Shown in pieces: positions 22,408 through 29,838 of a stretch of DNA of 64,000 nt. A program made the translations under genes and the position numbers. Every line of letters starts with the position of its first letter. Positions within the stretch are counted from its first letter, which is position 1. Under the pieces are notes generated by a model. That model made no database searches, was not told the DNA's origin, and saw only the letters and a list, made by a program, of their open reading frames with translations. Source of the stretch: Bacteroidaceae bacterium (GTDB lineage Bacteria; Bacteroidota; Bacteroidia; Bacteroidales; Bacteroidaceae); the NCBI GenBank assembly GCA_017552435.1, contig JAFZPZ010000027.1, positions 1-64,000 on the forward strand, given 5' to 3'.

Positions 22408-23381
22408 AGCGTCTGCCATTCCTTACACCGTCACAGCGTCGAGGCTTGCTTGTCCTCGAGTGGGTGCTGCTCATAGGCATCATCGGCGTAGCTGTGTGGA
22501 AGGCCGGGAGTCCCCAGCCCAGGACCCCCCAACCCCCTTTAGGGGGAGAAACAAGACCCTCTAAATCTCCCTTAAAGGGAGACTCTTTCTCCTCCCCTTT
22601 AAGGGGAGGTTGGGTAGGGTCTGTTCCTCTGGAGCAACCTTTCGAGACATTTTCCTTCGATCCGAATACGGCTGATTCAACGACACTGCTACGTCTGGGT
22701 CTTTCTCCTTGGCAGGTGCGGAATATCTATCGTTATCGAGCCAAGCATGGGCGCTATCATAAACCAGAGGACTTCAAGCGTATGCGTGGCTTGACAAACG
22801 AGCAGTGGGAACGATTGAAGCCATTCATCCGAATAGCGAGGGAATACCAATATGTAGAGCCAGCCCCTTCCTCAGTTCCCTTCCCTAAGGAGGGGAAAAA
22901 GGAGCTTGATAATCTTAACACAAGCGGGACAGATAGTTCAAAGGCACTCCCCCATTGGGGGAGCAGGGAGGGGGCTGTACAGAAGATTAAGCCCGGCCAG
23001 ACTATTGACATCAACACGGCCGATACGGCCCAGCTGAAGATGATACCGGGCATCGCGTCGAAGCGGGCGGCCCGGATTGTGGCCTATCGGAACAAGTTGG
23101 GCGGCTTTGTCTCTGCCGAGCAGGCGATGGAGGCCGTCGAGCTGCCGGACAGCTTGCTCCAGTACATGAACGTCACGTCGCAGCCGGTCCGGAAGATCAA
23201 CGTCAACAAGCTCTCCGTTCAGCAGATGATGAAACACCCTTACCTCAACTTCTATCAGGCAAAGGCCATCTTCGAGCACCGCCGCAATAAGGGCAAGTTG
23301 CATTCCGTCGAGGAACTGTCGCGCCTGGAAAGCTTCCGTCCCGCCGACATCGACCGCCTCCGTCCCTACGTGGAGTTCTGA
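22404..23381 (+). CDS. Helix-hairpin-helix (ComEA-like) protein, repeat-laden
   Basis: 325 aa. One N-terminal transmembrane helix (about 12-31) is followed by three HhH segments: FDPNTADSTTLLRLGLSPWQVRNIYRYRA, DINTADTAQLKMIPGIASKRAARIVAYR and INVNKLSVQQMMKHPYLNFYQAKAIFEHR. ComEA-type proteins bind DNA, in some bacteria during DNA uptake. The regions between TM and first HhH (codons 36-73) and between HhH1 and HhH2 are encoded by GC-rich palindromic repeats, including a full 69-bp element that starts on a codon boundary. The start overlaps the transporter stop. Confidence 0.85.
   Translation: MKRLPFLTPSQRRGLLVLEWVLLIGIIGVAVWKAGSPQPRTPQPPLGGETRPSKSPLKGDSFSSPLRGGWVGSVPLEQPFETFSFDPNTADSTTLLRLGLSPWQVRNIYRYRAKHGRYHKPEDFKRMRGLTNEQWERLKPFIRIAREYQYVEPAPSSVPFPKEGKKELDNLNTSGTDSSKALPHWGSREGAVQKIKPGQTIDINTADTAQLKMIPGIASKRAARIVAYRNKLGGFVSAEQAMEAVELPDSLLQYMNVTSQPVRKINVNKLSVQQMMKHPYLNFYQAKAIFEHRRNKGKLHSVEELSRLESFRPADIDRLRPYVEF
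22521..22622. repeat. Palindromic element: short copy plus full 69-bp copy, in frame
   Basis: A short copy (gaccccccaaccccctttag type) at about 22521-22548 is followed by a full element at 22554-22622. The full copy begins AGACCCT, ends AGGGTCT and contains two internal palindromes (ctcccttaaagggag and ctcccctttaaggggag). It is exactly 23 codons, with no stop in the frame used. A copy of equal length differing at about three positions lies at 28103-28171 in queA. Confidence 0.9.
22863..22977. repeat. Two degenerate short palindromic repeats in the HhH gene
   Basis: ccttccctaaggaggggaaa near 22880 and actcccccattgggggagc near 22946 resemble the short form of the element. They are translated as low-complexity linker (VPFPKEGKKEL and LPHWGSREGA). 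Confidence 0.55.
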
Positions 23382-23390
23382 CGGACTCAG

Positions 23391-23490
23391 AAATTCGGGC
23401 TTTACCGAAATTCTTTCCGCCGATTTTTTTCCTCTGGCTGTATTTTTTTTCCTCTGGCTGTATTTTTTCTTTCCTCTGGCTGTATTTACA
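23391..23490. repeat. Weak hairpin then three T-rich direct repeats
   Basis: An imperfect stem (agaaattcgg ... ccgaaattct) follows the HhH gene and may terminate it. Then cctctggctgtatttttt occurs three times (starting at 23431, 23451 and 23473), each with a T-tract. The remainder of the gap leads to the promoter at 23523. Confidence 0.6.
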
Positions 23491-23522
23491 GCGAAAGGAA
23501 AATATGTTTCCATATTTTTTTG

Positions 23523-23530
23523 TACCTTTG
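23523..23530 (+). promoter_or_regulatory. -7 box (TACCTTTG) for the BspA/GLUG protein
   Basis: TACCTTTG followed by CAG, 35 bp before the ATG at 23566. Confidence 0.7.
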
Positions 23531-23565
23531 CAGCCGAAATTGAAAAAACAAATCCATAGAAGACA

Positions 23566-26067
23566 ATGAAGAAATCTTATCAGGAGCCAGCGAGGCTGGC
23601 GATGCGGGCAGCGATGACGCTCGTCCTCATGGTTCTCACGACGGCGACGGCGTGGGCGATTAAGACGGAGACGCCTGTCACTTACACGGTGTCTTGCAAC
23701 ATCAGCGACAACACCATTACTATTATGAACGGAAGCACAACCACCGCTTCCTGGACTGCTACGACCAGCGGTGTCGAACGCCATTGGGTTACCAACGACA
23801 TCCACAACCTCTCCAACGGTATGACCATCAAGCCAAGCGCTGACGTACATGTTCAATCAGGTTCTCCCACTACCAAAACGAGCACCACGTTCACCTTTAC
23901 CGCCCCAAACAACATCGCCATCACCGGCGTGACGTTCAAGAAGGGCAGCACCGTCGTGGCCGCCACCTCGTCGGAGCCGGGCACGACGTTCACCGTCACC
24001 CTCGCCTCGGGTGAGACCTTCACCGGCTTCGTGGTGACCTACGGCTATATCAGCGGGACGTGCGAGGGCAGCATCACCACGTGGAGCCTCGACAAGGAGA
24101 ATGGGCAGTACACCGCCCTGACCATCGGCGGCAGCGGGGAGATGAGCGGCAGCAACGCCCCGTGGGGCACCGACCTGACCAGTGCGACCGTTGGCAGCGG
24201 CTTCACCGCGATAGGCAACAACGCCTTCAACGGCTACACCGCCCTCAAACGCGTAAATATCCAGAAGACCGACGGCCTCGTCACCCTCAGCAGCAGCGCC
24301 TTCAACGGCTGCAACGCCCTCCAGTACATCGTCGCTCCCACGCCCGCCCTCGCCGTCGAGTATAAGTCGGCCGCGAACTGGAGCGCCCACGCCGAGAAGA
24401 TGCGCGCCGACTTCGGCGGCTACGCCTTCCGCATCGATTACACCACCACCGCCGACGCCGCCTACGCCGTGGCCGACGACGACGACCTGCGCCACCTCGC
24501 CGCCGCCGTCAATGCAGGCAACAATGGCAGCAGCCTGACCTTCCGCCAGACCGACGACATCACCTTCACCGGCGGCAGCAACACCGAGAGCAACTATACG
24601 GCCATCGGCAGCCAATACCGCGCTTTCTGCGGCACCTTCAACGGCCAGGGCCACGTTGTCCGCGGCATCCGCATCTATCAGGGCGATAACGATCCCGATG
24701 TTGACGACTACCAAGGTCTCTTCGGCAACATAGACAGCGGCGCCAAGGTCGAGAACATCATCCTCGCCGACGCCCGCATCACCGGCTTCAACCTCACCGG
24801 CGGCATCGCAGGCTACAACACCGGCACCGTCGAGAACTGCCACGTCCTCAGCAACGTCACCGTCCATGCCGTCCAGAGCACCTGTTATCACCACGGCGGC
24901 ATCGTTGGCTCGAGCAGGCTCGGCGGCACCTTCACCGGCTGCACCAGCGCCGCCGCCGTCACCACCGCCGACAATCTCACCAACTGCCATAACTACGGCG
25001 GCATCGTAGGCCTCAACGGCGCCACCGTCAAGGACTGCATCTATCTCGGCACCACTGTCGAAGGCAACGAATCCGTCGGCGCCATCGTAGGCTACAACAG
25101 TTCCAAGGTCCAAAACTGCTACTTCACCGACACCAACATCTGCGGCAAGGACGGCAGCGGCGATGCCCTCTCCAACGCCAACAGCGCCGTAGGCTATAAC
25201 TCCTCCGGCACCTTAGAGAACTGCGGCCTCGCCCTGCAGGACGCCGCCGACAACTCAGGCTTCATCAGCCTCATGGCCGCCCGTAACACCGCCCTCACCG
25301 CCGTCAGCCGCACACCAGCTCTGAGCACCGCTGCAGATATTACTCTCTCGGGCCGCACGCTCTATAAGGACGGCTACTGGAACACGCTGTGTCTGCCGTT
25401 CAACATTGCCGACATCAATGCGAAGGACGCCAGCGACAACTACATCTGTCCGCTGCATGGTGCCACGGTGAAGACACTCGTATCTTCCAGCTTCAGCGGC
25501 GGCACACTGTCGATGAACTTCACCGAGGATAAAGACAACCTCACCGCCATCGAGGCGGGCAAGCCCTACATCGTGAAGTGGACTCCCGTCGAGGGCTACG
25601 TGAACGACGACGAGCATAACATCGTCAGCCCCGTGTTCGCCGGCGTGACCATCAGCAATGCCAGTGCCAATGTCGAGACCGAATACGTGAACTTCGTAGG
25701 CAGCTACAGCCCCGTCAACATCGCGGGCGAAGACCGCAGCATCCTCTTCCTTGGCACCAGCACCGACAGTCAAGGTACCCACAGCACCCTCTTCTATCCC
25801 AACGCGGCGATGCAGATCGGTTCCTGCCGCGCCTACTTCCAGCTGAAAGCCTCCCCCGACCCCTCCCAAGGAGGGGTGAAAGAATTCAGACTCAGTTTCG
25901 GAGAAGATGACAGCGCCGATGGAATCAGCCTCACCCCCGACCCCTCTCCCGTGGGCGAGGGGAGCAATGTGGGCGAGGATGCTATCTACAACCTCGCTGG
26001 TCAGAGATTGAACACGATGCAGAAAGGCATCAATATCGTTAACGGGAAGAAGGTTGCGATTAAGTGA
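23566..26067 (+). CDS. Large secreted surface protein with LRR_5 and GLUG repeats
   Basis: 833 aa with a signal peptide (cleavage near residue 30, TATAWAI). After an N-terminal beta-rich region comes a short BspA-type leucine-rich segment (SGFTAIGNNAFNGYTALKRVNIQ), then several GLUG-type repeats at about 360-560 (GLFGNIDSGAKVENIILADARITG; GGIAGYNTGTVENCHVLSN). The C terminus (AIYNLAGQRL ... GINIVNGKKVAIK) is the tail seen on many Prevotella surface proteins and may be a secretion/anchoring signal. Two GC-rich repeats precede it (SPDPSQGGV and TPDPSPVGEGS). The 24.0-25.3 kb part is strongly GC-rich at third positions. The role is probably adhesion or surface interaction. Confidence 0.8.
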   Translation: MKKSYQEPARLAMRAAMTLVLMVLTTATAWAIKTETPVTYTVSCNISDNTITIMNGSTTTASWTATTSGVERHWVTNDIHNLSNGMTIKPSADVHVQSGSPTTKTSTTFTFTAPNNIAITGVTFKKGSTVVAATSSEPGTTFTVTLASGETFTGFVVTYGYISGTCEGSITTWSLDKENGQYTALTIGGSGEMSGSNAPWGTDLTSATVGSGFTAIGNNAFNGYTALKRVNIQKTDGLVTLSSSAFNGCNALQYIVAPTPALAVEYKSAANWSAHAEKMRADFGGYAFRIDYTTTADAAYAVADDDDLRHLAAAVNAGNNGSSLTFRQTDDITFTGGSNTESNYTAIGSQYRAFCGTFNGQGHVVRGIRIYQGDNDPDVDDYQGLFGNIDSGAKVENIILADARITGFNLTGGIAGYNTGTVENCHVLSNVTVHAVQSTCYHHGGIVGSSRLGGTFTGCTSAAAVTTADNLTNCHNYGGIVGLNGATVKDCIYLGTTVEGNESVGAIVGYNSSKVQNCYFTDTNICGKDGSGDALSNANSAVGYNSSGTLENCGLALQDAADNSGFISLMAARNTALTAVSRTPALSTAADITLSGRTLYKDGYWNTLCLPFNIADINAKDASDNYICPLHGATVKTLVSSSFSGGTLSMNFTEDKDNLTAIEAGKPYIVKWTPVEGYVNDDEHNIVSPVFAGVTISNASANVETEYVNFVGSYSPVNIAGEDRSILFLGTSTDSQGTHSTLFYPNAAMQIGSCRAYFQLKASPDPSQGGVKEFRLSFGEDDSADGISLTPDPSPVGEGSNVGEDAIYNLAGQRLNTMQKGINIVNGKKVAIK
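25853..25969. repeat. Two short GC-rich palindromic repeats in the BspA/GLUG gene
   Basis: cccgacccctcccaaggagg near 25856 and gacccctctcccgtgggcga near 25939 encode SPDPSQGGV and TPDPSPVGEGS, flanking the start of the C-terminal tail. Confidence 0.65.
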
Positions 26068-26153
26068 GAGAAGAATCGAGCTAGTTCGAGTTCTTCCGAG
26101 CGTGAGCAATCTCGGCGAAGCCAGGTACTGAAATAACCCCATTACGATATATT

Positions 26154-26208
26154 CGCCCCCTAAAGGGGGTCCTTGCTCTCACTCTTCACGGAGTGGGAGC
26201 TTTTTTTT
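26154..26208 (+). terminator. Intrinsic terminator after the BspA/GLUG gene
   Basis: A hairpin (GCTCTCACTC at 26175-26184, loop TTCACG, GAGTGGGAGC at 26191-26200, one G-U pair) is followed by eight T. Just upstream, 26156-26169 is a ccccctaaaggggg palindrome of the dispersed repeat family. Confidence 0.85.
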
Positions 26209-26601
26209 GTGCGGAAAAGGCGCCGGATGGGGCGGAAAAGGTGGCAATTTTGCTGCGATTCTGGAAAAATGCGGGGAATTATCATTTTTTCCCCTAAAGG
26301 TGACCCGGGTTACTGGAATTTTCGCTAACTTTGCAAACGCAGCACTAATAAAATATTTTGGAATAATTGCGTTCTGTACGCAAGCTATCCAAACAATTTT
26401 GTAAATAAAACGTTATTCACTTAATATTATCAAATCATTTTTAAATTAACAAGTACAGAACTCTTTATTTCCAAAACTGTTTGATGTCACTGCGTTTAGA
26501 ACCGTTTATCTCCAAATTCATTTGGAGTATCTGAGAATTATACGTAATATATACAAAAACGTTTAGAAAAATAGAGTAATAAAAATAAACCTTCCAAAAG
26601 C
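26209..26601. other. AT-rich noncoding region and long leader before DUF6261
   Basis: No gene is visible. A -7 box TAACTTTG lies at 26326-26333, which would give a leader of about 260 nt for the gene at 26602. The leader is much more AT-rich than its surroundings and holds two small inverted repeats: TTGCGT-TCTGT-ACGCAA at 26367-26383 and CTCCAAAT-TC-ATTTGGAG at 26510-26527. No T-run follows either. Confidence 0.55.
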
Positions 26602-27360
26602 ATGAGTAAATTCTACCGGCCAAACAAAGTGAATCTGAGGAACGCTCAGCATTTCACCTTTATTGAAGCTTTCCTGGCAGTTGTCGGGGCATCCGATTTC
26701 CGGCAAACTAAAATACAGAATCTCATTGTACAATTGACTGCTGCCTTTCAGGAGGAAGACCGTTGGTTTATGATAGCCCGCACAAGCGAACTAATCGCTC
26801 AACGCGTTGCGGCCGACCGGCGCCGTACTAATCTCTACAGCCGTCTGTATATGCTCGTGCGGCTATGGGCGGGAAGCGGTCTCGGTCAACTCGATGATGC
26901 TGCGACGCGTCTGAAGCAGGTGTTCAGGCTCTACAAGCTGAAGACAAATGCACAAATGGATGCCAAGTCGGGACATCTGGAAAATCTCATCAACGATATA
27001 TCGACGGAGGAGATGCAGGCCGACATTTCGCTCATTGGAGGCAAGGTGCTCTTCGATGAAATGGTGGCAGCACACCAGTTGGTGAGGTCTATTCGCCTGG
27101 AAGAGGGTGTCCAAATGAGCCAAAAAGTTACCGGGGCATTGGTGGCTGCCCGCAAACGGTGTGATGAGCTTTATGATGAGTTGACCTACCTAATCGAGGC
27201 CTTTGCGAAGACGGCCGATGATGAAACGCCTTTCGAGGAGTTCATCACCCGTTGGAACGGTTCGCTGATGCTTTATCAGGAAATCTTGGATCGCAAAAGC
27301 ACCGCGCCATCCGACGGTCCGAAAGCTGATGCCTCAGTTCCTTCACGGGATAAGCAGTGA
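26602..27360 (+). CDS. DUF6261 family protein
   Basis: 252 aa, apparently all alpha-helical with no signal peptide or membrane segment. The N terminus (FYRPNKVNLRNAQHFTF) and overall character resemble the Bacteroidetes family DUF6261, whose function is unknown. The C-terminal 20 residues are hydrophilic and disordered-looking. The 3' end overlaps the convergent queA by 18 bp. The preceding AT-rich leader has a composition unlike its neighbours, which may mean recent acquisition. Confidence 0.65.
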   Translation: MSKFYRPNKVNLRNAQHFTFIEAFLAVVGASDFRQTKIQNLIVQLTAAFQEEDRWFMIARTSELIAQRVAADRRRTNLYSRLYMLVRLWAGSGLGQLDDAATRLKQVFRLYKLKTNAQMDAKSGHLENLINDISTEEMQADISLIGGKVLFDEMVAAHQLVRSIRLEEGVQMSQKVTGALVAARKRCDELYDELTYLIEAFAKTADDETPFEEFITRWNGSLMLYQEILDRKSTAPSDGPKADASVPSRDKQ

Positions 27361-28704
27361 GCTGTCGCCGTAGCTGAGGAAGCGGAAGTCGTGCGAGAGG
27401 GCGTAGTCATAGACTTCGTGCCAGCCGTCGCCGATAAAGGCGCTGACCAGCAGCAGCAAGGTGCTCTGCGGCTGGTGGAAGTTGGTTATCATGCGGCGCA
27501 CGATGTGATACTGGTACCCCGGAGCGATGATAATCTGCGTGGTGGCGTGCAGCACCTCCTCTCCCTGCTCGTCCATGTAGCGAAGCAAGGCCTCCAGCGC
27601 CTCTCTCGTCGAGAGCGCGTTGTCGTATTCGTATGGCATCCACTGGGGGACGTGGAGAAGTGAAGAGTTAAGAGTGAAGAGTGAAGAATCAGCTTCATTT
27701 TTTATAATTGCTCCCAGATAATACAGGCTTTCGAGGGTGCGGACGCTGGTGGTGCCGACGGCAATGGCTTCGCAGTTATGCGCCAGGAGCCGCTCGATGG
27801 TGCGGCGATGGACGGCAATGTGCTCGCTGTGCATATCGTGGCCGCCGATGTCTTCGCTCTTGACGGGACGGAAGGTGCCAGCACCGACATGCAGCGTCAC
27901 CTCCTCGCGTTCGATGCCCCGGGCGTCGATGTCCGCCAGGACGCGCTCGGTGAAATGCAGGCCCGCCGTGGGAGCTGCCACAGAGCCTTTTATCTTGGAA
28001 TAGACGGTCTGGTAGGTCGTCTTGTCGCTCTCCTGCGTCTCGCGGTTCAGGTAGGGTGGGATAGGGAGCTCGCCCGCGGCATCGATGAGTTCGGCGAAGG
28101 AAAGACCCTCTAAATCTCCCTTAAAGGGAGACTTACTCTCCTCCCCTTTAAGGGGAGGTTGGGTAGGGTCTGCTGTCCACTCAAACTCAATCAGCTGGCT
28201 GGTGCCGTGCGTGCCTTTTCGCGTCGCCGTAATTGTCAATTGTCCATTATCAATTGTCAATTGTCTCGTCAGCGGTCCTTCCTTCCACTTCTTCAGGTTG
28301 CCGACGAGGCAGTACCACGAGCACTTGCCGCGCCGGGCAAAGTTCTCCTGATACTCCGCAGGCTCTGCCGGTTCCAGCAGGAAGATTTCGATCAAAGCCC
28401 CGGCCCCCTCCAAACCTCTCCGAGTGGAGGCTTCAGGGACGGACTCTCCCCCTCGGGGGAGCAGGAGGGGGGCTGTATTCTTCCTGAAATGCAGTCTCGC
28501 CTGGATGACGCGGGTGTTGTTGAAGACCATGAGTGCTCCCTCGGGCAGCAGCTCTGGCAGGGAGCGGAACGTTGTCTCGCCGATGCGGCCACCGTCATAG
28601 ACAAGCAACTTGCTGCTGTCACGCTCGGGAAGCGGGAACTTTGCAATGCGCTCTTCGGGCAAAGGATAGTCGTAATCGCGTATCTGTATGTGCTTTGTGT
28701 CCAT
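27343..28704 (-). CDS. queA: S-adenosylmethionine:tRNA ribosyltransferase-isomerase, expanded by repeats
   Basis: 453 aa from the ATG at 28704; QueA is usually about 340-360 aa. It transfers and isomerises the ribosyl part of SAM onto preQ1-tRNA to make epoxyqueuosine. The core motifs are intact: YDYPLPEERIAKFPL, MVFNNTRVIQARLHF, VAAPTAGLHFT, THVGAGTF-like LHVGAGTFRPV and the C-terminal NFHQPQSTLLLLVSAFIG. Four extra segments correspond to repeats: a palindromic copy (28397-28474), a full 69-bp element (28103-28171) and two heptad arrays (28231-28266 and 27656-27690). All keep the frame. It may still be functional, since each lies between core blocks. Confidence 0.93.
   Translation of the reverse strand: MDTKHIQIRDYDYPLPEERIAKFPLPERDSSKLLVYDGGRIGETTFRSLPELLPEGALMVFNNTRVIQARLHFRKNTAPLLLPRGGESVPEASTRRGLEGAGALIEIFLLEPAEPAEYQENFARRGKCSWYCLVGNLKKWKEGPLTRQLTIDNGQLTITATRKGTHGTSQLIEFEWTADPTQPPLKGEESKSPFKGDLEGLSFAELIDAAGELPIPPYLNRETQESDKTTYQTVYSKIKGSVAAPTAGLHFTERVLADIDARGIEREEVTLHVGAGTFRPVKSEDIGGHDMHSEHIAVHRRTIERLLAHNCEAIAVGTTSVRTLESLYYLGAIIKNEADSSLFTLNSSLLHVPQWMPYEYDNALSTREALEALLRYMDEQGEEVLHATTQIIIAPGYQYHIVRRMITNFHQPQSTLLLLVSAFIGDGWHEVYDYALSHDFRFLSYGDSSLLIP
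27656..27690. repeat. In-frame heptanucleotide array (agtgaag / agttaag) in queA
   Basis: agtgaag, agttaag, agtgaag, agtgaag words, translated on the minus strand as SSLFTLNSSLL. Confidence 0.75.
28103..28171. repeat. Full 69-bp palindromic element inside queA
   Basis: Starts AGACCCT and ends AGGGTCT; the same length as the copy at 22554-22622, differing at about three positions in the centre. queA reads it in the opposite orientation, and it is open in that frame too (TQPPLKGEE...FKGDLEG). Confidence 0.9.
28231..28266. repeat. In-frame heptanucleotide array (tcaattg) in queA
   Basis: aattgtc, aattgtc, cattatc, aattgtc, aattgtc: 7-nt words translated on the minus strand as QLTIDNGQLTI. The same word family occurs in the NRPS gene at 62805-62888. 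Confidence 0.85.
28397..28474. repeat. Second palindromic repeat segment inside queA
   Basis: ccccggccccctccaaacct followed by an inverted ctccccctcgggggag block. It encodes an insertion (LLLPRGGES...RRGLEGA) between RKNT and GALIEIFLLEP, which are adjacent in ordinary QueA proteins as far as I recall. Confidence 0.7.
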
Positions 28705-28714
28705 AAAACGGCTG

Positions 28715-28722
28715 CAAAAGTA
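28715..28722 (-). promoter_or_regulatory. -7 box (TACTTTTG) for queA
   Basis: TACTTTTG followed by CAG on the minus strand, only 10 bp before the queA ATG at 28704, so the transcript would be nearly leaderless. A heptad array lies directly upstream. Confidence 0.65.
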
Positions 28723-28727
28723 CAAAA

Positions 28728-28760
28728 ATTAATTCATAATTCATAATTCATAATTGTTCA
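28728..28760. repeat. Heptanucleotide array (aattcat) between divergent promoters
   Basis: aattcat, aattcat, aattcat, aattgtt between the queA box (28715) and the peptidase box (28779). Confidence 0.85.
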
Positions 28761-28778
28761 TTCTGTCGAAAAATTTGC

Positions 28779-28786
28779 TATATTTG
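28779..28786 (+). promoter_or_regulatory. -7 box (TATATTTG) for the zinc metallopeptidase
   Basis: TATATTTG followed by CAG. The ATG is at 28915, leaving a leader of about 120 nt made mostly of the 8-nt array. Confidence 0.65.
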
Positions 28787-28800
28787 CAGACGATAAAACA

Positions 28801-28910
28801 ATAATCTCCCAAACGACTAAACGACTAATTTCCCAAACGACTAAACGACAAATCTCCCAAACGACAAATCTCCCAAACGACTAAACGACTAATTTCCTAA
28901 ATACCTAAAA
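28801..28910. repeat. 8-nt word array filling the metallopeptidase leader
   Basis: aaacgact, aaacgact, aatttccc, aaacgact, aaacgaca, aatctccc and further copies: about 13 words with strict period 8, ending at the start codon region (ATG at 28915). Confidence 0.85.
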
Positions 28911-28914
28911 TGCT

Positions 28915-29784
28915 ATGAAACTGAACGGAAGAAGAGAGAGTACCAACGTGGACGACCGCCGCGGAATGTCTGCTGCCAAGGCCGGCGGCGTCGGCATAGT
29001 TGGCGTTATTATTGCACTTGTGATGACATTCATGTCCAAGGGCAGCCTTGACCTCACCGACATCATCAGCAACGTCGGACAGATGGGCAACGTTACGGAA
29101 CAGGCCGAGGGCGGTCGCGAGTTCACTGCCGAGGAGCAGGAACTGGCCAAGTTCTCGAAGCAGATCCTGGCAGGCACCGAGGATGTCTGGGCCCAGGAAT
29201 TCAAGAAAATCGGCCGCACCTACGAGCCGCCCAAGATGGTGCTCTACACGGGCAGCGTGCAGACCGGTTGCGGCAACGGCTCGGCAAGCATGGGCCCCTT
29301 CTATTGCTCTGCAGACCAGTGCCTATACATCGACCTTTCCTTCTTTACCTCCATGAAGCAACAGCTGGGAGCCGACGGCGACTTTGCCTATGCCTACGTG
29401 ATTGCCCACGAGGTGGGACACCATGTGGAGTACCTGTTGGGCACGCTGGGCAAGGTGCATCAGCAGATGTCGAAGCTCAACTCGACCGAGGCCAATAAGC
29501 TGAGCGTGCGCCTGGAACTCCTAGCCGACTTCTATGCCGGCGTCTGGGCCTATCACGACAACGAGATGTTCGGGAGCATAGAGGACGGCGATCTGGAGGA
29601 GGCCATCCGCTGTGCACAGGTCATCGGCGACAACTACTTGCAGGAGAAGGCGCGCGGCTACTCGCAGCCCGAGACGTTCACCCACGGCACCAGCAAGCAG
29701 CGCATGAAATGGCTGAAGCTCGGTCTCAGCACCGGCGACATCACCAAGGGCACCACCTTCCAGTGCAGCGACGCCGAGCTCTGA
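28915..29784 (+). CDS. Neutral zinc metallopeptidase (YpfJ family)
   Basis: 289 aa. One transmembrane segment near the N terminus (about 25-42, AGGVGIVGVIIALVMTFM) anchors an extracytoplasmic domain. The catalytic HExxH motif appears as VIAHEVGHHVEYLLG near residue 165, with downstream acidic ligands expected in ELLADFYAGVW. Conserved family blocks YEPPKMVLYTG and GPFYCSADQCLYIDLSFF are present. The substrate is unknown. Confidence 0.92.
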   Translation: MKLNGRRESTNVDDRRGMSAAKAGGVGIVGVIIALVMTFMSKGSLDLTDIISNVGQMGNVTEQAEGGREFTAEEQELAKFSKQILAGTEDVWAQEFKKIGRTYEPPKMVLYTGSVQTGCGNGSASMGPFYCSADQCLYIDLSFFTSMKQQLGADGDFAYAYVIAHEVGHHVEYLLGTLGKVHQQMSKLNSTEANKLSVRLELLADFYAGVWAYHDNEMFGSIEDGDLEEAIRCAQVIGDNYLQEKARGYSQPETFTHGTSKQRMKWLKLGLSTGDITKGTTFQCSDAEL

Positions 29785-29838
29785 TTCCTCACCCCGGCCA
29801 CTGTTTACTCCTGAAGAACAAGACAAACACATATAACT

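Noticed and set aside
22404..23381. Frameshifted or decayed ComEA-like pseudogene
   Set aside because: The odd linker sequence first looked like a frameshift, but the frame is continuous and all three HhH units are intact; the odd parts are repeat insertions of whole codons.
23857..25113. Long leftward open frame (418 codons) antisense to the BspA/GLUG gene
   Set aside because: It is rich in Ala, Gly, Val, Asp and Glu, as expected from the complement of a GC-rich third-position coding strand. The forward frame has a signal peptide, known repeats and a conserved tail.
28085..28500. queA as a pseudogene
   Set aside because: The repeats interrupt the homology but not the frame, and all core motifs on both sides are intact.
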